A program made the translations under genes and the position numbers. The notes beneath the pieces are model-generated. The model saw nothing but the letters and a program-made list of their open reading frames with translations. It did not search any database and was not told the DNA's origin. 64,000 bases of DNA from Acidobacteriota bacterium (GTDB lineage: Bacteria > Acidobacteriota > Thermoanaerobaculia > Thermoanaerobaculales > Sulfomarinibacteraceae), in NCBI GenBank assembly GCA_022340665.1, contig JAJDNM010000010.1:61519-125518 (forward strand). The letters are read 5' to 3'. Below, in pieces: positions 8,867 to 16,635 of this stretch (positions within the stretch are counted from its first letter, which is position 1; each line of letters opens with the position of its first letter).

Positions 8867-9547
8867 TCAGGTGGCCCGGCGGTTGGCGCACAGTCGATGG
8901 ACCTCTGACCATGCGCGATAGACTTCTGCCGCCAGCTCCTCCAGATTGCCCCGGTTGTCTACCAGCACGTCCGCCAACTCCTTCTTCTCGGAGAGGGGAA
9001 GCTGGGCGTTGATCAGACCACGGGCGCGGTTCGTCGGCACTCCTCTGGCCGTGGCGCGTTCGAGTTGTTGGTGCGGATCACACCAGACGACCATCAGGAT
9101 GTCGTATTCACTGTAATATCCGGTCTCCGCGAGAAGCGCCGCTTCGACCACTGCGAATGGACGATCCTCGACTGATTCGAGCCACTCGCCAACCGCGCCG
9201 CGCACCAATGGGTGGATCGCCTCCTCGAGGCGAAGACGCGCTGTTTCGTTTCCGAGTACCCGTTCAGAGAGAACAGACCTGGAGACTCCGCCCTCGGCAT
9301 CGAGGACGGCGGCACCGAAGAGATCCGCAACGGCTTTCGAACCGGCACGGCCCGGCTCGTATAGGTCGTGAACGGCTTCGTCAGCGTCGAAAACAGGTAC
9401 TCCTTGACTTTCGAGAATCCTTGCGACGGTCGATTTTCCGGTCGCAAGACCGCCGGTCAACCCGACCGTGCACGGCCCCCGCTCCGCGGATTTTCTGGGA
9501 GGAGTGGGCGGTAAATCCGAATTCCGAATTCCGAATTCCGAATTCAC
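8867..9547 (-). CDS. coaE: Dephospho-CoA kinase with a repeat-encoded N-terminal leader
   Basis: Last step of coenzyme A synthesis, phosphorylating dephospho-CoA. The P-loop GLTGGLATGKST and the FDADEAVHDLY segment, then ERVLGNETARLRLEEAIHP and the C-terminal RGVPTNRARGLINAQ, identify CoaE. No ATG lies just before the P-loop. The best start is the GTG at 9547, forming a GTGA overlap with the cupin stop and preceded by GGAGG 10 nt upstream. This gives 226 aa with a ~30-residue leader encoded partly by four tandem CCGAATT heptamers (9517-9544). The leader is unlike normal CoaE, whose P-loop lies at about residue 8. A change in repeat number would shift the reading frame. Confidence 0.93.
   Translation of the reverse strand: MNSEFGIRNSDLPPTPPRKSAERGPCTVGLTGGLATGKSTVARILESQGVPVFDADEAVHDLYEPGRAGSKAVADLFGAAVLDAEGGVSRSVLSERVLGNETARLRLEEAIHPLVRGAVGEWLESVEDRPFAVVEAALLAETGYYSEYDILMVVWCDPHQQLERATARGVPTNRARGLINAQLPLSEKKELADVLVDNRGNLEELAAEVYRAWSEVHRLCANRRAT
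9517..9544. repeat. Tandem heptamer (CCGAATT)x4
   Basis: Four perfect head-to-tail copies of the 7-mer CCGAATT, containing overlapping GAATTC palindromes. They lie between the proposed GTG start of coaE (9547) and its P-loop. A seven-base unit is not a multiple of three, so gain or loss of one copy would change the coaE frame. Confidence 0.97.
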
Positions 9548-9936
9548 TCCGCGGCGGCCTCCAGCCACTCCGTCTGGTAGTCCTCCGTATTCGGCACAAC
9601 GCACAGGAATCGAACCGCCTCCGGGCCGCGATTCTCGTACCAGTGAGCGACACCCGGCGGGATGAAAATGCTGTCGCCGGGCCCAACCTCGATTTCTCGC
9701 TCGTCGAGACCGATCACCATTGTGCCCTCGAGCACCATCTGCGAGTGCTCGATCTGATCGTGACGGTGGCTGGGAATGCGCCCGTTGGGTTGGAGGGTGA
9801 ATTGGCGGGTGATGAAGTTGGCTGCACCGCTTTCTGAACCCACGAGTATTTTCAATGATGCGCCTCGACAGCGCGGCACCGTGACAGCTTCGACCGAGTC
9901 CAGTTGACGGATTGTGGGAGTGGGTGGATGGCTCAT
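9544..9936 (-). CDS. Small single-domain cupin protein
   Basis: A 130-aa conserved beta-barrel protein, likely metal-binding, with unknown substrate. Cupin motif 1 is GRIPSHRHDQIEHSQMVLEG (HxH, then E and H ligands) and motif 2 is GPGDSIFIPPGVAHWYEN with the third His. Start ATG 9936 has GGAGG five bases upstream; an upstream in-frame ATG at 9957 lies before this site. A candidate -10 (TACAAT, minus strand, 9963-9958) precedes it. The stop overlaps the coaE start (GTGA), so the cupin and coaE probably form one transcript. Such cupins act as sensors, sugar isomerases or dioxygenases; nothing here decides. Confidence 0.9.
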   Translation of the reverse strand: MSHPPTPTIRQLDSVEAVTVPRCRGASLKILVGSESGAANFITRQFTLQPNGRIPSHRHDQIEHSQMVLEGTMVIGLDEREIEVGPGDSIFIPPGVAHWYENRGPEAVRFLCVVPNTEDYQTEWLEAAAE

Positions 9937-9957
9937 GCTGACCTCCAGGGTGGACAC

Positions 9958-9963
9958 GATTGT
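9958..9963 (-). promoter_or_regulatory. Candidate -10 for cupin-coaE
   Basis: On the minus strand this reads TACAAT, 21 nt before the cupin ATG, which has its own Shine-Dalgarno. Weak evidence alone; no clear -35. Confidence 0.4.
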
Positions 9964-10016
9964 AACCCGCCTGCGCCCAGGAGACGGCGATGGTAGACCT
10001 CACCCGTGGTCTTGGA

Positions 10017-10022
10017 TACGAT
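10017..10022 (+). promoter_or_regulatory. Candidate -10 of a leaderless promoter for recN
   Basis: TACGAT lies 8 nt before the recN ATG, with no Shine-Dalgarno. TAGACC, a partial -35 match, sits 17 bp upstream. Confidence 0.5.
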
Positions 10023-10030
10023 GATCGCCA

Positions 10031-11731
10031 ATGCTCGAACGTCTGTCCGTCCGCGGTCTCGGCATCATCTCCGACATCGAACTCGAGTTCGGTGAAGGTT
10101 TCTCGGTGTTGACTGGAGAGACCGGTGCGGGGAAGTCGCTCCTCGTTGAATCGCTCAAACTCCTCGCCGGAGGGAGAGCTCAATCAGATATGGTGCGCTC
10201 CGGTGATTCGCGGCTCAGGGTGGAGGGCGTTTTTGTGGTGCCGCGAGGTACACCCCTTGATGCGGTTCTGGATGATCTTGGCGTACGCCCGTCTCAAACA
10301 ATAGTCCTTCGTCGCGAGCTCACTGGCGAAGGGCGTGGTCGTGCGTGGATCAACGACGTCACGGTCACCGCCGGCGCCCTCCAGCGAGTAGCACCCTATC
10401 TGCTCGCGATCCATGGCCAGCACGAACAACATGGTCTTGCTGATAGCGACGTGCAGCGCCGCCTGGTCGACGACTACGGTGCTCACCACGAGCTGCTGCA
10501 ACGCACGAGGACGCTGTACGCGACGTGGCGAGAAGCGTCGGCAGAGCTCGATCGGCTTCGGGAACAGCAAAAATCGCGACGTGATCGTCTCGACACCATC
10601 AGCTTTCAACTTCAGGAAATCGACGCCGTCAACCCGGAGGATGGCGAGGATGAGGAGCTCAGGCGACGACGTCTCGTGCTTCGGCACGCGGCGCGTCTCG
10701 CCGATCTGAGGTCTTCGCTACTCGCACGGTTGAGTGACGGAGAATCGGCGGTCGTCGATGAGCTCGCCCGAGCCGAACGCGCGGTCGAGGACATGGCCGA
10801 GTGCGGCGTGTCCTTCGAAACCGGCGTAGGCCACCTGGTCGAGGCGCGAATCAACGTCGAGGAATTGGTTCGCGAGATCCAGTCACTGGGAGACGTCATC
10901 GATATAAACCCGGGCGAGCTGGATGTCGCCGAATCGAGGCTTCACGCGCTCGATCAGTTGATGCTCAAGTACGGCGGGACCCTATCGGATGTTCTCGCCC
11001 ATCGCAACGTTCTGGTTCAGGAACGCTCGGAGCTGCTATCTGTCGAAGAGCGGCTCGACGCTGCGGAGGACGCTGCCAACGCCGCACTGCGGAATTTCGA
11101 CGCGAGTGCGAGAGAGCTCGACACAGCGCGGCTCGCCACCGGGATCGAACTGACGGCTGCGGTCGAAGAAGTGCTCGCCCGGCTCGCAATGGATGGAACC
11201 CGGCTCGAGTTTCGCTGGCGGCCGCGGATCGATTCGTCGAGCCCGTTGTCGAGGGATGGGGAGCGGGTGGCGTTCGATGCGGATGGCGTCAACGAGTGTG
11301 TGCTTCTGATTGCTGCGAATCCCGGGGAAGAGCCACGGCCGATGGCGCGGATTGCCTCCGGGGGGGAGTTGTCCCGAGTGCATCTCGCGATCCGAACAGT
11401 GCTCCGCCAACGACGATCGGTGGTCGGGCTGACGCAACTCTTTGACGAGGTGGATTCCGGTTTGGGTGGGGCGACAGCAGCCGCCCTGGCCGATCTTCTC
11501 TCAGATCTCTCGGTGGAGGACCAAGTGCTGGTGGTGACCCATTTGCCGCAGGTCGCAGCCAAGGCTCGGGGTCACTTCAGGGTCGAGAAGATTGTGTCGG
11601 AGGACCGAGCGACGACCCACGTTTCCCCTCTCGAAGATGAACAACGGGCGTCGGAGGTTGCGCGTATGTTGGCCGGTGAGGGGCTCACCGATTCGGCCCT
11701 CGCCCACGCCCGAACGCTTCTCGAGGAATGA
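10031..11731 (+). CDS. recN: DNA repair protein RecN
   Basis: SMC-like ATPase for double-strand break repair. At 566 aa it matches the family. The N-terminal half-ATPase has Walker A GETGAGKS near residue 28. A long coiled-coil centre (~150-370, rich in LxxLRxxQ-type heptads) follows. The C-terminal half has the signature RIASGGELSRVHLA and Walker B TQLFDEVDSGLGG, then VLVVTHLPQVAAKA. The ATG at 10031 is probably read from a leaderless mRNA. Its stop overlaps the next gene (ATGA at 11728). No SOS box was recognised upstream. Confidence 0.97.
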   Translation: MLERLSVRGLGIISDIELEFGEGFSVLTGETGAGKSLLVESLKLLAGGRAQSDMVRSGDSRLRVEGVFVVPRGTPLDAVLDDLGVRPSQTIVLRRELTGEGRGRAWINDVTVTAGALQRVAPYLLAIHGQHEQHGLADSDVQRRLVDDYGAHHELLQRTRTLYATWREASAELDRLREQQKSRRDRLDTISFQLQEIDAVNPEDGEDEELRRRRLVLRHAARLADLRSSLLARLSDGESAVVDELARAERAVEDMAECGVSFETGVGHLVEARINVEELVREIQSLGDVIDINPGELDVAESRLHALDQLMLKYGGTLSDVLAHRNVLVQERSELLSVEERLDAAEDAANAALRNFDASARELDTARLATGIELTAAVEEVLARLAMDGTRLEFRWRPRIDSSSPLSRDGERVAFDADGVNECVLLIAANPGEEPRPMARIASGGELSRVHLAIRTVLRQRRSVVGLTQLFDEVDSGLGGATAAALADLLSDLSVEDQVLVVTHLPQVAAKARGHFRVEKIVSEDRATTHVSPLEDEQRASEVARMLAGEGLTDSALAHARTLLEE

Positions 11732-12345
11732 TGGTTCGCCTGCCTTTTGTCGAGCCGGAGGACGTGGCCGACGCGGTTCAGACCTGCTGGGACGTTGTCA
11801 AAGACGGTGGTGTCCTTCTACTGCCGACGGAGAGCTTTTATGGCCTCGGCGTTGATCCGATGGATAGTGGCGCCGTGAGACGGATATATTCGATGAAAGA
11901 CCGTCCTTCGGAGCTCGGTCTCCCGGTTCTGTGTGCCGATTGGCAGCAGGTGGAATCTCTGGTCGTGGTTCCGGACCATTTCCGAGTCAAGCTCGGGAGG
12001 TTCTGGCCCGCGGCACTGACCGTGGTTCTGCCTGCGATCGGCGATATTCCGGCTGCTCGAGGTGATAGCCTCGCAGTTCGGATTCCGGCATACGCCGAGC
12101 TCCGTGCGCTGCTCTACGGGGTGGGCCCGCTCACAGGAACTTCTGCAAATCGCCATGGGACCCCACCGTTCACGACTGTCGACGGGGCGCTCGCGTCGTT
12201 AGTCGATGCGCCGGATATCACCCTCGATGCCGGCGCTACTGCGGGCGGGGAGGTCAGTACTCTGATCGATCTCAGGTGGAGCGAGCCAGAGATACTGCGG
12301 CGTGGGAAATGTGTCTGGGACGAACCGTATCCGGACAGCTGCTAG
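11728..12345 (+). CDS. tsaC: Threonylcarbamoyl-AMP synthase (Sua5/YrdC/TsaC family)
   Basis: Makes threonylcarbamoyl-AMP from threonine, bicarbonate and ATP for the t6A37 modification of ANN-decoding tRNAs. 205 aa, single YrdC domain without the Sua5 C-terminal domain. LLLPTESFYGLGVDP at the N-terminus, KDRPSELGLPVL (the conserved KxR and PL), RIPAYAELRALL and GTSANRHG are present, with STLIDL near the end. It overlaps recN by 4 bp (ATGA). The TAG stop (12343-12345) is the first three bases of a dispersed palindromic repeat. Confidence 0.93.
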   Translation: MMVRLPFVEPEDVADAVQTCWDVVKDGGVLLLPTESFYGLGVDPMDSGAVRRIYSMKDRPSELGLPVLCADWQQVESLVVVPDHFRVKLGRFWPAALTVVLPAIGDIPAARGDSLAVRIPAYAELRALLYGVGPLTGTSANRHGTPPFTTVDGALASLVDAPDITLDAGATAGGEVSTLIDLRWSEPEILRRGKCVWDEPYPDSC

Positions 12346-12414
12346 CCCGCATCATTCATGAAGTCCCTAATGCGGCGAAGCCTCGCAACTAGACCTCATG
12401 AATGATGCGGGCTA
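12343..12414. repeat. REP/MITE-like palindromic repeat, copy A
   Basis: A 72-bp element with terminal inverted repeats of 23 bp matching at 22 positions: the left arm (12343-12365) begins TAGCCCGCATCATTCATGAA, and the right arm (12392-12414) is its reverse complement. The first TAG is the stop codon of tsaC. Related copies lie at 15843 (one arm) and 27277 (two arms, larger centre). No coding capacity; as RNA it would form a strong hairpin just after the stop codon. Confidence 0.92.
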
Positions 12415-12779
12415 ACCTCTTGGAGAGCGGGGTCTTCGGTTCAGCAAGGGCGACGAAAACGGCTGTGGAAAAGGCTGTGGAAATCAGGTTAAGGCAGTGT
12501 AAACGCAGTGATTTGACGAGAGCGGTGACGAGCGGGCAGGCGACTGTTAAGTCATTTCTTTTCAATAACTTTCTTGGATGTCTTTCATTTTGAGGCCGTT
12601 GGAGTTGGGACACATTTTTGATGAATCCACAAGCTGCTGATTTACGGGCGCTTGTGCGGCTCATTTTCGACTTGGATGTTGCCGCCCTAGGAAGGCATGT
12701 GGTAGCGTGCGCTTCCCCGATCGCGGGTCGAGTGTGTGACAGATCCAACGAGGCCGTTTCAGGCTCTGGAGAGTGATCG
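12415..12779. other. Intergenic region, relatively AT-rich, before hisS
   Basis: About 365 bp without a convincing gene. It holds a direct repeat GGCTGTGGAA twice (about 12461-12482), whose reverse complement TTTTCCACA resembles a DnaA box. A more AT-rich stretch (about 12545-12620) and the hisS promoter (12679-12708) follow. Short frames on both strands, one starting in the repeat at 12402, have no ribosome site and no recognisable product. A small RNA cannot be excluded. Confidence 0.6.
12679..12708 (+). promoter_or_regulatory. Sigma-70-type promoter for hisS
   Basis: TTGCCG, an 18-bp spacer and TAGCGT, preceded by TGTGG as a partial extended -10. It predicts a leader of about 65 nt before hisS. 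Confidence 0.55.
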
Positions 12780-14051
12780 ATGATTCGTAAAGTCAAGGGA
12801 ACCCGGGACATTCTGCCACCGGAATCGAGGCTTTGGGTGGAAGTCGAACGGGTGGCTCATCGTGTTTTCGGCGGGTTCGGTTACGACGAAATTCGGTTGC
12901 CGGTGATGGAGCCGACCGAGCTATTCGTGCGCTCGGTCGGAGAGGATACGGACATCGTCAGCAAGGAAATGTATACCTTCGATGACCGCAAGGGTCGTTC
13001 GTTGACGCTGCGCCCGGAGGGCACCGCCGGCGTGGCACGTGCGTATATCGAGAATGGCCTCGGGCAAAGGCCGCTTCCACTTCGCCTGAGCTATTTCGGC
13101 CCGATGTTCAGGTACGAGAAGATGCAGCGCGGCCGCTACCGCCAGTTCGCCCAGATCGGCATCGAGCTCTTCGGGTCCACGGAGCCCCAGGCCGATGTCG
13201 AGGTCCTGCTTGTTCTTCACTCTTTCCTGTCAGCTCTCGGTTTTGCGGATCTGGTCATTGTCCTCAATAACCTCGGTGACCCTGAAGATCGAGTTCGGTT
13301 TGTCAACGGATTCAAAAAGGAGCTCAGCCAGAGGCGTGATGAGCTGTGCGCGGATTGCCAGCGACGATGGGATTCCAACCCCCTTCGTATCCTCGACTGC
13401 AAGGTGGAACGATGTCGCGAACTGGTGTCTGACACGACGCCGATCGCGGAGGTCGTGAGCGATGAAGCCAGGACCCACGTCAAGGCGGTCGAGGCGGGGC
13501 TCCTCGCACTCGACATCCCGGTGCGGCGAGCGCCGAGATTGGTGCGCGGCATCGACTACTATCTGCGCACGGTCTTCGAGGTTGTTTCTCCGCAGCTCGG
13601 AGAAGACACTGTCATCTGTGGCGGGGGTAGGTACGACCGTTTGATCTCCGATCTTGGTGGCAAGCACGTGCCTGCCACCGGTTTTGCCATAGGTGAGGAC
13701 CGCCTGATCGACGTTCTGCCCGAGTCTTTCACAACCAGGGTCATCGACAGGCCATGTGTGGCGGTGCTGCCGGTCGGTGACCCAGCGACCTCCGCTGCGT
13801 TAGCGCTGGCGCGGGATCTCGCTCAGCGTGGAGTCTCGGTTTCCACAGAAGTGACGGGCCGCTCACTCAAGGCCGGCCTCAAATGGGCTGGCAAGATCGA
13901 TGCCCGCGCCGCCGTGATTCTGGGCGAGGAAGAAATGACCAACAGCACCGCGGTGGTGCGCGACCTCGATAGGGGTGAGCAGGAGGCGGTTCTCGTGGAA
14001 GAGGTGCCGGCGTACGTGATGGGGCTGATCTCTCGCCAAAGCGACGATTAA
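12780..14051 (+). CDS. hisS: Histidyl-tRNA synthetase
   Basis: Class II synthetase charging tRNA-His. 423 aa. The N-terminus IRKVKGTRDILPPES is characteristic. Motif 2 is FGPMFRYEKMQRGRYRQFAQ, the histidine-specific motif RGIDYYLRTVFEV is near residue 258, and motif 3 GGGRYDRLISDLGG with GFAIGEDRLI follows. The C-terminal ~95 residues form the anticodon-binding domain. A GGAGAG Shine-Dalgarno precedes ATG 12780. The gene is 42 bp upstream of aspS, a pairing seen in many bacteria. Confidence 0.98.
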   Translation: MIRKVKGTRDILPPESRLWVEVERVAHRVFGGFGYDEIRLPVMEPTELFVRSVGEDTDIVSKEMYTFDDRKGRSLTLRPEGTAGVARAYIENGLGQRPLPLRLSYFGPMFRYEKMQRGRYRQFAQIGIELFGSTEPQADVEVLLVLHSFLSALGFADLVIVLNNLGDPEDRVRFVNGFKKELSQRRDELCADCQRRWDSNPLRILDCKVERCRELVSDTTPIAEVVSDEARTHVKAVEAGLLALDIPVRRAPRLVRGIDYYLRTVFEVVSPQLGEDTVICGGGRYDRLISDLGGKHVPATGFAIGEDRLIDVLPESFTTRVIDRPCVAVLPVGDPATSAALALARDLAQRGVSVSTEVTGRSLKAGLKWAGKIDARAAVILGEEEMTNSTAVVRDLDRGEQEAVLVEEVPAYVMGLISRQSDD

Positions 14052-14093
14052 ACCGGGAATGCATGGAAAGCCAAATTTGAATCGGAGAGAAGC

Positions 14094-15845
14094 ATGACCA
14101 CCAGCGCTTGGGACAGGCCATGGTGCGCGAGCCTCGGCCGCGACCAGCTCGGAGAACGGATCGAAGTCGTCGGTTGGGTGCGTCGCCGCCGTGATCTCGG
14201 CGGATTGGTCTTCGTCGACCTTCGTGATCGGAGTGGTTTCCTCCAGCTCGTCTTTGAAGAAGAGCTGGTGGCGGAAGGTGAGCGGCTCTCCCCCGAAGAT
14301 GTGGTGAAAGTCACCGGTACCGTCCGCGAACGAGCCGAGGGGCAGGCCAATCCGGAGCTGGCGAGCGGCGAGATCGAGATCAAGGTCGAGGGGCTCGAGG
14401 TCCTCAACACGGCGGCGACGCCGCCGTTCGTGGTCGAGAACAGGGTCAATGCGTCCGAGGAGCTGCGGCTCACCCACCGGTATCTCGATCTGAGACGCCC
14501 CGAGATGATGGCGAACCTCACGCTGCGGCACCGAGTGGTGACGGAGATCCGCGGTTTCTTCGATGAAATGGGTTTCATCGACGTGGAAACCCCGATATTG
14601 ACGCGATCGACCCCGGAGGGTGCACGCGACTTTCTCGTCCCATCGAGGATCCACGAGGGATCGTTCTACGCGCTGCCCCAGTCGCCACAGCTCTTCAAAC
14701 AGCTCCTCCAGGTTGCCGGCTGCGGACGGTACATGCAGATTTCGCGGTGTTTCCGGGACGAAGACCTGCGCGCGGACCGGCAGCCCGAGTTCACCCAGGT
14801 TGATATCGAGGCGTCCTTCGTTTGTGAGGAGGACATCTACTCGCTGATCGAGGGGCTTTTTGCGAGGATCTTTCCCATTGTCGGCATCGAGCCACAGCTA
14901 CCGTTTCCCCGCCTGACGTACCGCGACGCCCTGGAAAGGTTCGGTACAGACCGACCTGACACGCGTTTTGGCCTGGAGCTGGTGGAGCTGGGAGAGCTGG
15001 CCGAAGGTTGCGGATTCAGGGTCCTCGAGCAGGCAGCCGCTGAAGGCAGGGTGAAGGGCCTCGTGCTTTCGGGTGGTGCTGCGCTGTCGCGCAAACAACT
15101 CGACAACCTGGCGGAGGTGGTTCGACCGCACGGCGCGGCCGGGGTGCTGTGGTTCAAACGCACCCAGGACGGAGTCGCCTCGCCGGCCAAGAAGGCCCTC
15201 GGCGACGACGGCGTCTTGCGGTTTCTCGAGGGCGCCAGTGCCGGAGAAGACGATCTGTTGCTCGCGATCGGTGGTGCTGAAGCGATGGTCTTCGCCGCCC
15301 TCGGTGCCCTCAGACTCCACCTCGCGCGCGAGAACGGTCTCATCCAGGAAGGTCGCCACGATTTCCTGTGGGTGACAGATTTCCCTCTCCTCGAGTGGGA
15401 TCAGGACGACCACCGGTACTACGCCATGCACCACCCGTTCACCTCACCGCGGATCGAGGATGCTGCGCTGCTCGACAGCGATCCGGCAGCCGCGCACGCC
15501 CGTGCATATGACGTGGTCATGGATGGCGTCGAGCTCGGGGGGGGGTCGATCAGGATCCACGACCCTGAGCTCCAGGCAAAGGTCTTTGCAGCCCTCGGCA
15601 TAGATGCCGATGAGGCACGGTCGCGCTTCGGTTTTCTGCTCGAGGCGTTTCGTTACGGAGTACCGCCGCACGGTGGCATCGCGCTCGGGCTGGACCGACT
15701 GGTGATGTTGATGGCAGGTCGAGAATCGATTCGCGATGTCATCGCCTTTCCAAAAACGACGTCTGCCACCTGCCTGATGACCCGGGCACCTTCGGGAGTC
15801 GACTCGAAGCAGCTCGAGGAGCTCGGCTTGCGAAAAGACGGCTAG
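14094..15845 (+). CDS. aspS: Aspartyl-tRNA synthetase, bacterial type
   Basis: Class II synthetase, 583 aa, the bacterial long form with a GAD insertion. N-terminal OB-fold anticodon-binding domain (~1-110: [20 protein letters not shown]). Motif 2 [23 protein letters not shown] insertion ~285-415; motif 3 [16 protein letters not shown] near the end. Whether it also charges tRNA-Asn cannot be decided; no asnS or gatCAB is in the window. A GGAGAGAAGC Shine-Dalgarno precedes ATG 14094. The TAG stop (15843-15845) is supplied by repeat copy B. Confidence 0.97.
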   Translation: MTTSAWDRPWCASLGRDQLGERIEVVGWVRRRRDLGGLVFVDLRDRSGFLQLVFEEELVAEGERLSPEDVVKVTGTVRERAEGQANPELASGEIEIKVEGLEVLNTAATPPFVVENRVNASEELRLTHRYLDLRRPEMMANLTLRHRVVTEIRGFFDEMGFIDVETPILTRSTPEGARDFLVPSRIHEGSFYALPQSPQLFKQLLQVAGCGRYMQISRCFRDEDLRADRQPEFTQVDIEASFVCEEDIYSLIEGLFARIFPIVGIEPQLPFPRLTYRDALERFGTDRPDTRFGLELVELGELAEGCGFRVLEQAAAEGRVKGLVLSGGAALSRKQLDNLAEVVRPHGAAGVLWFKRTQDGVASPAKKALGDDGVLRFLEGASAGEDDLLLAIGGAEAMVFAALGALRLHLARENGLIQEGRHDFLWVTDFPLLEWDQDDHRYYAMHHPFTSPRIEDAALLDSDPAAAHARAYDVVMDGVELGGGSIRIHDPELQAKVFAALGIDADEARSRFGFLLEAFRYGVPPHGGIALGLDRLVMLMAGRESIRDVIAFPKTTSATCLMTRAPSGVDSKQLEELGLRKDG

Positions 15846-15865
15846 CCCGCATTATTCATGAGGTC
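15843..15865. repeat. REP/MITE-like repeat, copy B (single arm)
   Basis: One arm, beginning TAGCCCGCATTATTCATGAG; its first three bases are the aspS stop codon. No matching inverted arm was found in the next 100 bp, so this is a solo half-element, although the following GC-rich GGCGAGGGCGGCGAGG resembles the centre of copy A. Confidence 0.85.
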
Positions 15866-15927
15866 TCGTGGCGAGGGCGGCGAGGTGTCGTGCGCAGTAA
15901 GGTCGGCGACCAAGAGGCCCGACCCGG

Positions 15928-16182
15928 TCAGTTCTCCGGACGGTCGCCGAGTGTGAACTCGCCGCGTTCCACAGCAGAGAGGAGCCGTCTTGCCTCGTCG
16001 GCGTCCTCCGGGGCGACCAGGATCTCCACCTGACCGAGCCCATCGAGGGTCAGACCGTGAGTCTTTCGCAACGCCTCACCGCGGGTCGCCGTTTTTATGC
16101 CATGGGCGGCGAGAAACGAGCGCACCTGATCTTCCTCGGGCGCTCCCTGTGCAGAGAAGATGACGATCCATCGAGGTTGCAT
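15928..16182 (-). CDS. DUF2007-type small protein
   Basis: An 84-aa cytosolic protein with the DUF2007 (putative signal-transducing) fold signature: PEEDQVRSFLAAHGIKTATR, then VEILVAPEDADEARRLL near the C-terminus. Biochemical role unknown; the family is ferredoxin-like with a PII-like shape. I chose ATG 16182 (MQPRWIVIF); ATG 16200 adds six residues. It is convergent with aspS, and its upstream region abuts the promoter for the tRNA pair. Confidence 0.82.
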   Translation of the reverse strand: MQPRWIVIFSAQGAPEEDQVRSFLAAHGIKTATRGEALRKTHGLTLDGLGQVEILVAPEDADEARRLLSAVERGEFTLGDRPEN

Positions 16183-16209
16183 CGGCGTCGACGGTAACAC
16201 ACCACAGAG

Positions 16210-16238
16210 TTGACAGTTTGTGGGCCCGTTGCTATGCT
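16210..16238 (+). promoter_or_regulatory. Consensus sigma-70 promoter upstream of the tRNA-Val pair
   Basis: Perfect TTGACA (16210-16215), 17-bp spacer, TATGCT (16233-16238). It is the best housekeeping promoter in the window and points towards the two tRNA genes ~140 bp downstream. About 10 nt after the predicted start lies CCCCCTTTTTGAGGGG with a T-rich tail, which may form a small hairpin. Confidence 0.8.
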
Positions 16239-16378
16239 CCCATCCCCCTTTTTGAGGGGTTGTTCTTTGTTAGTCAACACGACGAAGGCGGGTCGGAAGC
16301 GTCCACGGGACCACCCGTCCGTAGTCCCTGAGTGGATGTTCGACCGTTCGACGCGGCGAGCATTGATCTCAGGAAAAT

Positions 16379-16455
<77 letters not shown>

Positions 16456-16470
16456 TTTGTGGATCCGTGA

Positions 16471-16547
16471 AGGCGCGTAGCTCAGTTGGTTAGAGCGCAT
16501 CCCTCACACGGATGAAGTCCGCGGTTCGAGTCCGCGCGCGCCTACCA
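16471..16547 (+). tRNA. tRNA-Val (CAC)
   Basis: 77 nt with encoded CCA and the same acceptor stem and T-arm as the preceding gene. Anticodon stem CATCC/GGATG around loop CTCACAC gives anticodon CAC. The two bodies are nearly identical, implying tandem duplication followed by anticodon-stem change. A terminator follows directly. Confidence 0.96.
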
Positions 16548-16556
16548 CTTTTGTTG

Positions 16557-16580
16557 CCCGACCCCGTGGTCGGGTTTTTG
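16557..16580 (+). terminator. Rho-independent terminator of the tRNA-Val operon
   Basis: CCCGACC / GGTCGGG stem with a 4-nt loop CCGT, followed by TTTTTG. Confidence 0.9.
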
Positions 16581-16635
16581 TGTTTTTGAAGAGCGTTCGA
16601 GCCAGTCTCGACTGGCGCATCGACAGGAGAACGAG

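Noticed and set aside
9517..9544. The CCGAATT repeat as a CRISPR-like array or mobile-element footprint
   Set aside because: Units are 7 bp, adjacent without spacers; it is a simple tandem repeat.
8867..10183. A long (438-codon) coaE reading frame
   Set aside because: The extra N-terminal part runs antisense through the recN start and over the cupin gene; the GTG at 9547 is the sensible start.
12389..12811. A 140-codon frame on the minus strand between tsaC and hisS
   Set aside because: No ribosome site, atypical composition, overlaps the hisS start and the palindromic repeat; no family similarity seen.
16201..16378. A T-box or other riboswitch before the tRNA pair or thrS
   Set aside because: No T-box sequence or specifier stem; only a simple promoter and short hairpins are visible.
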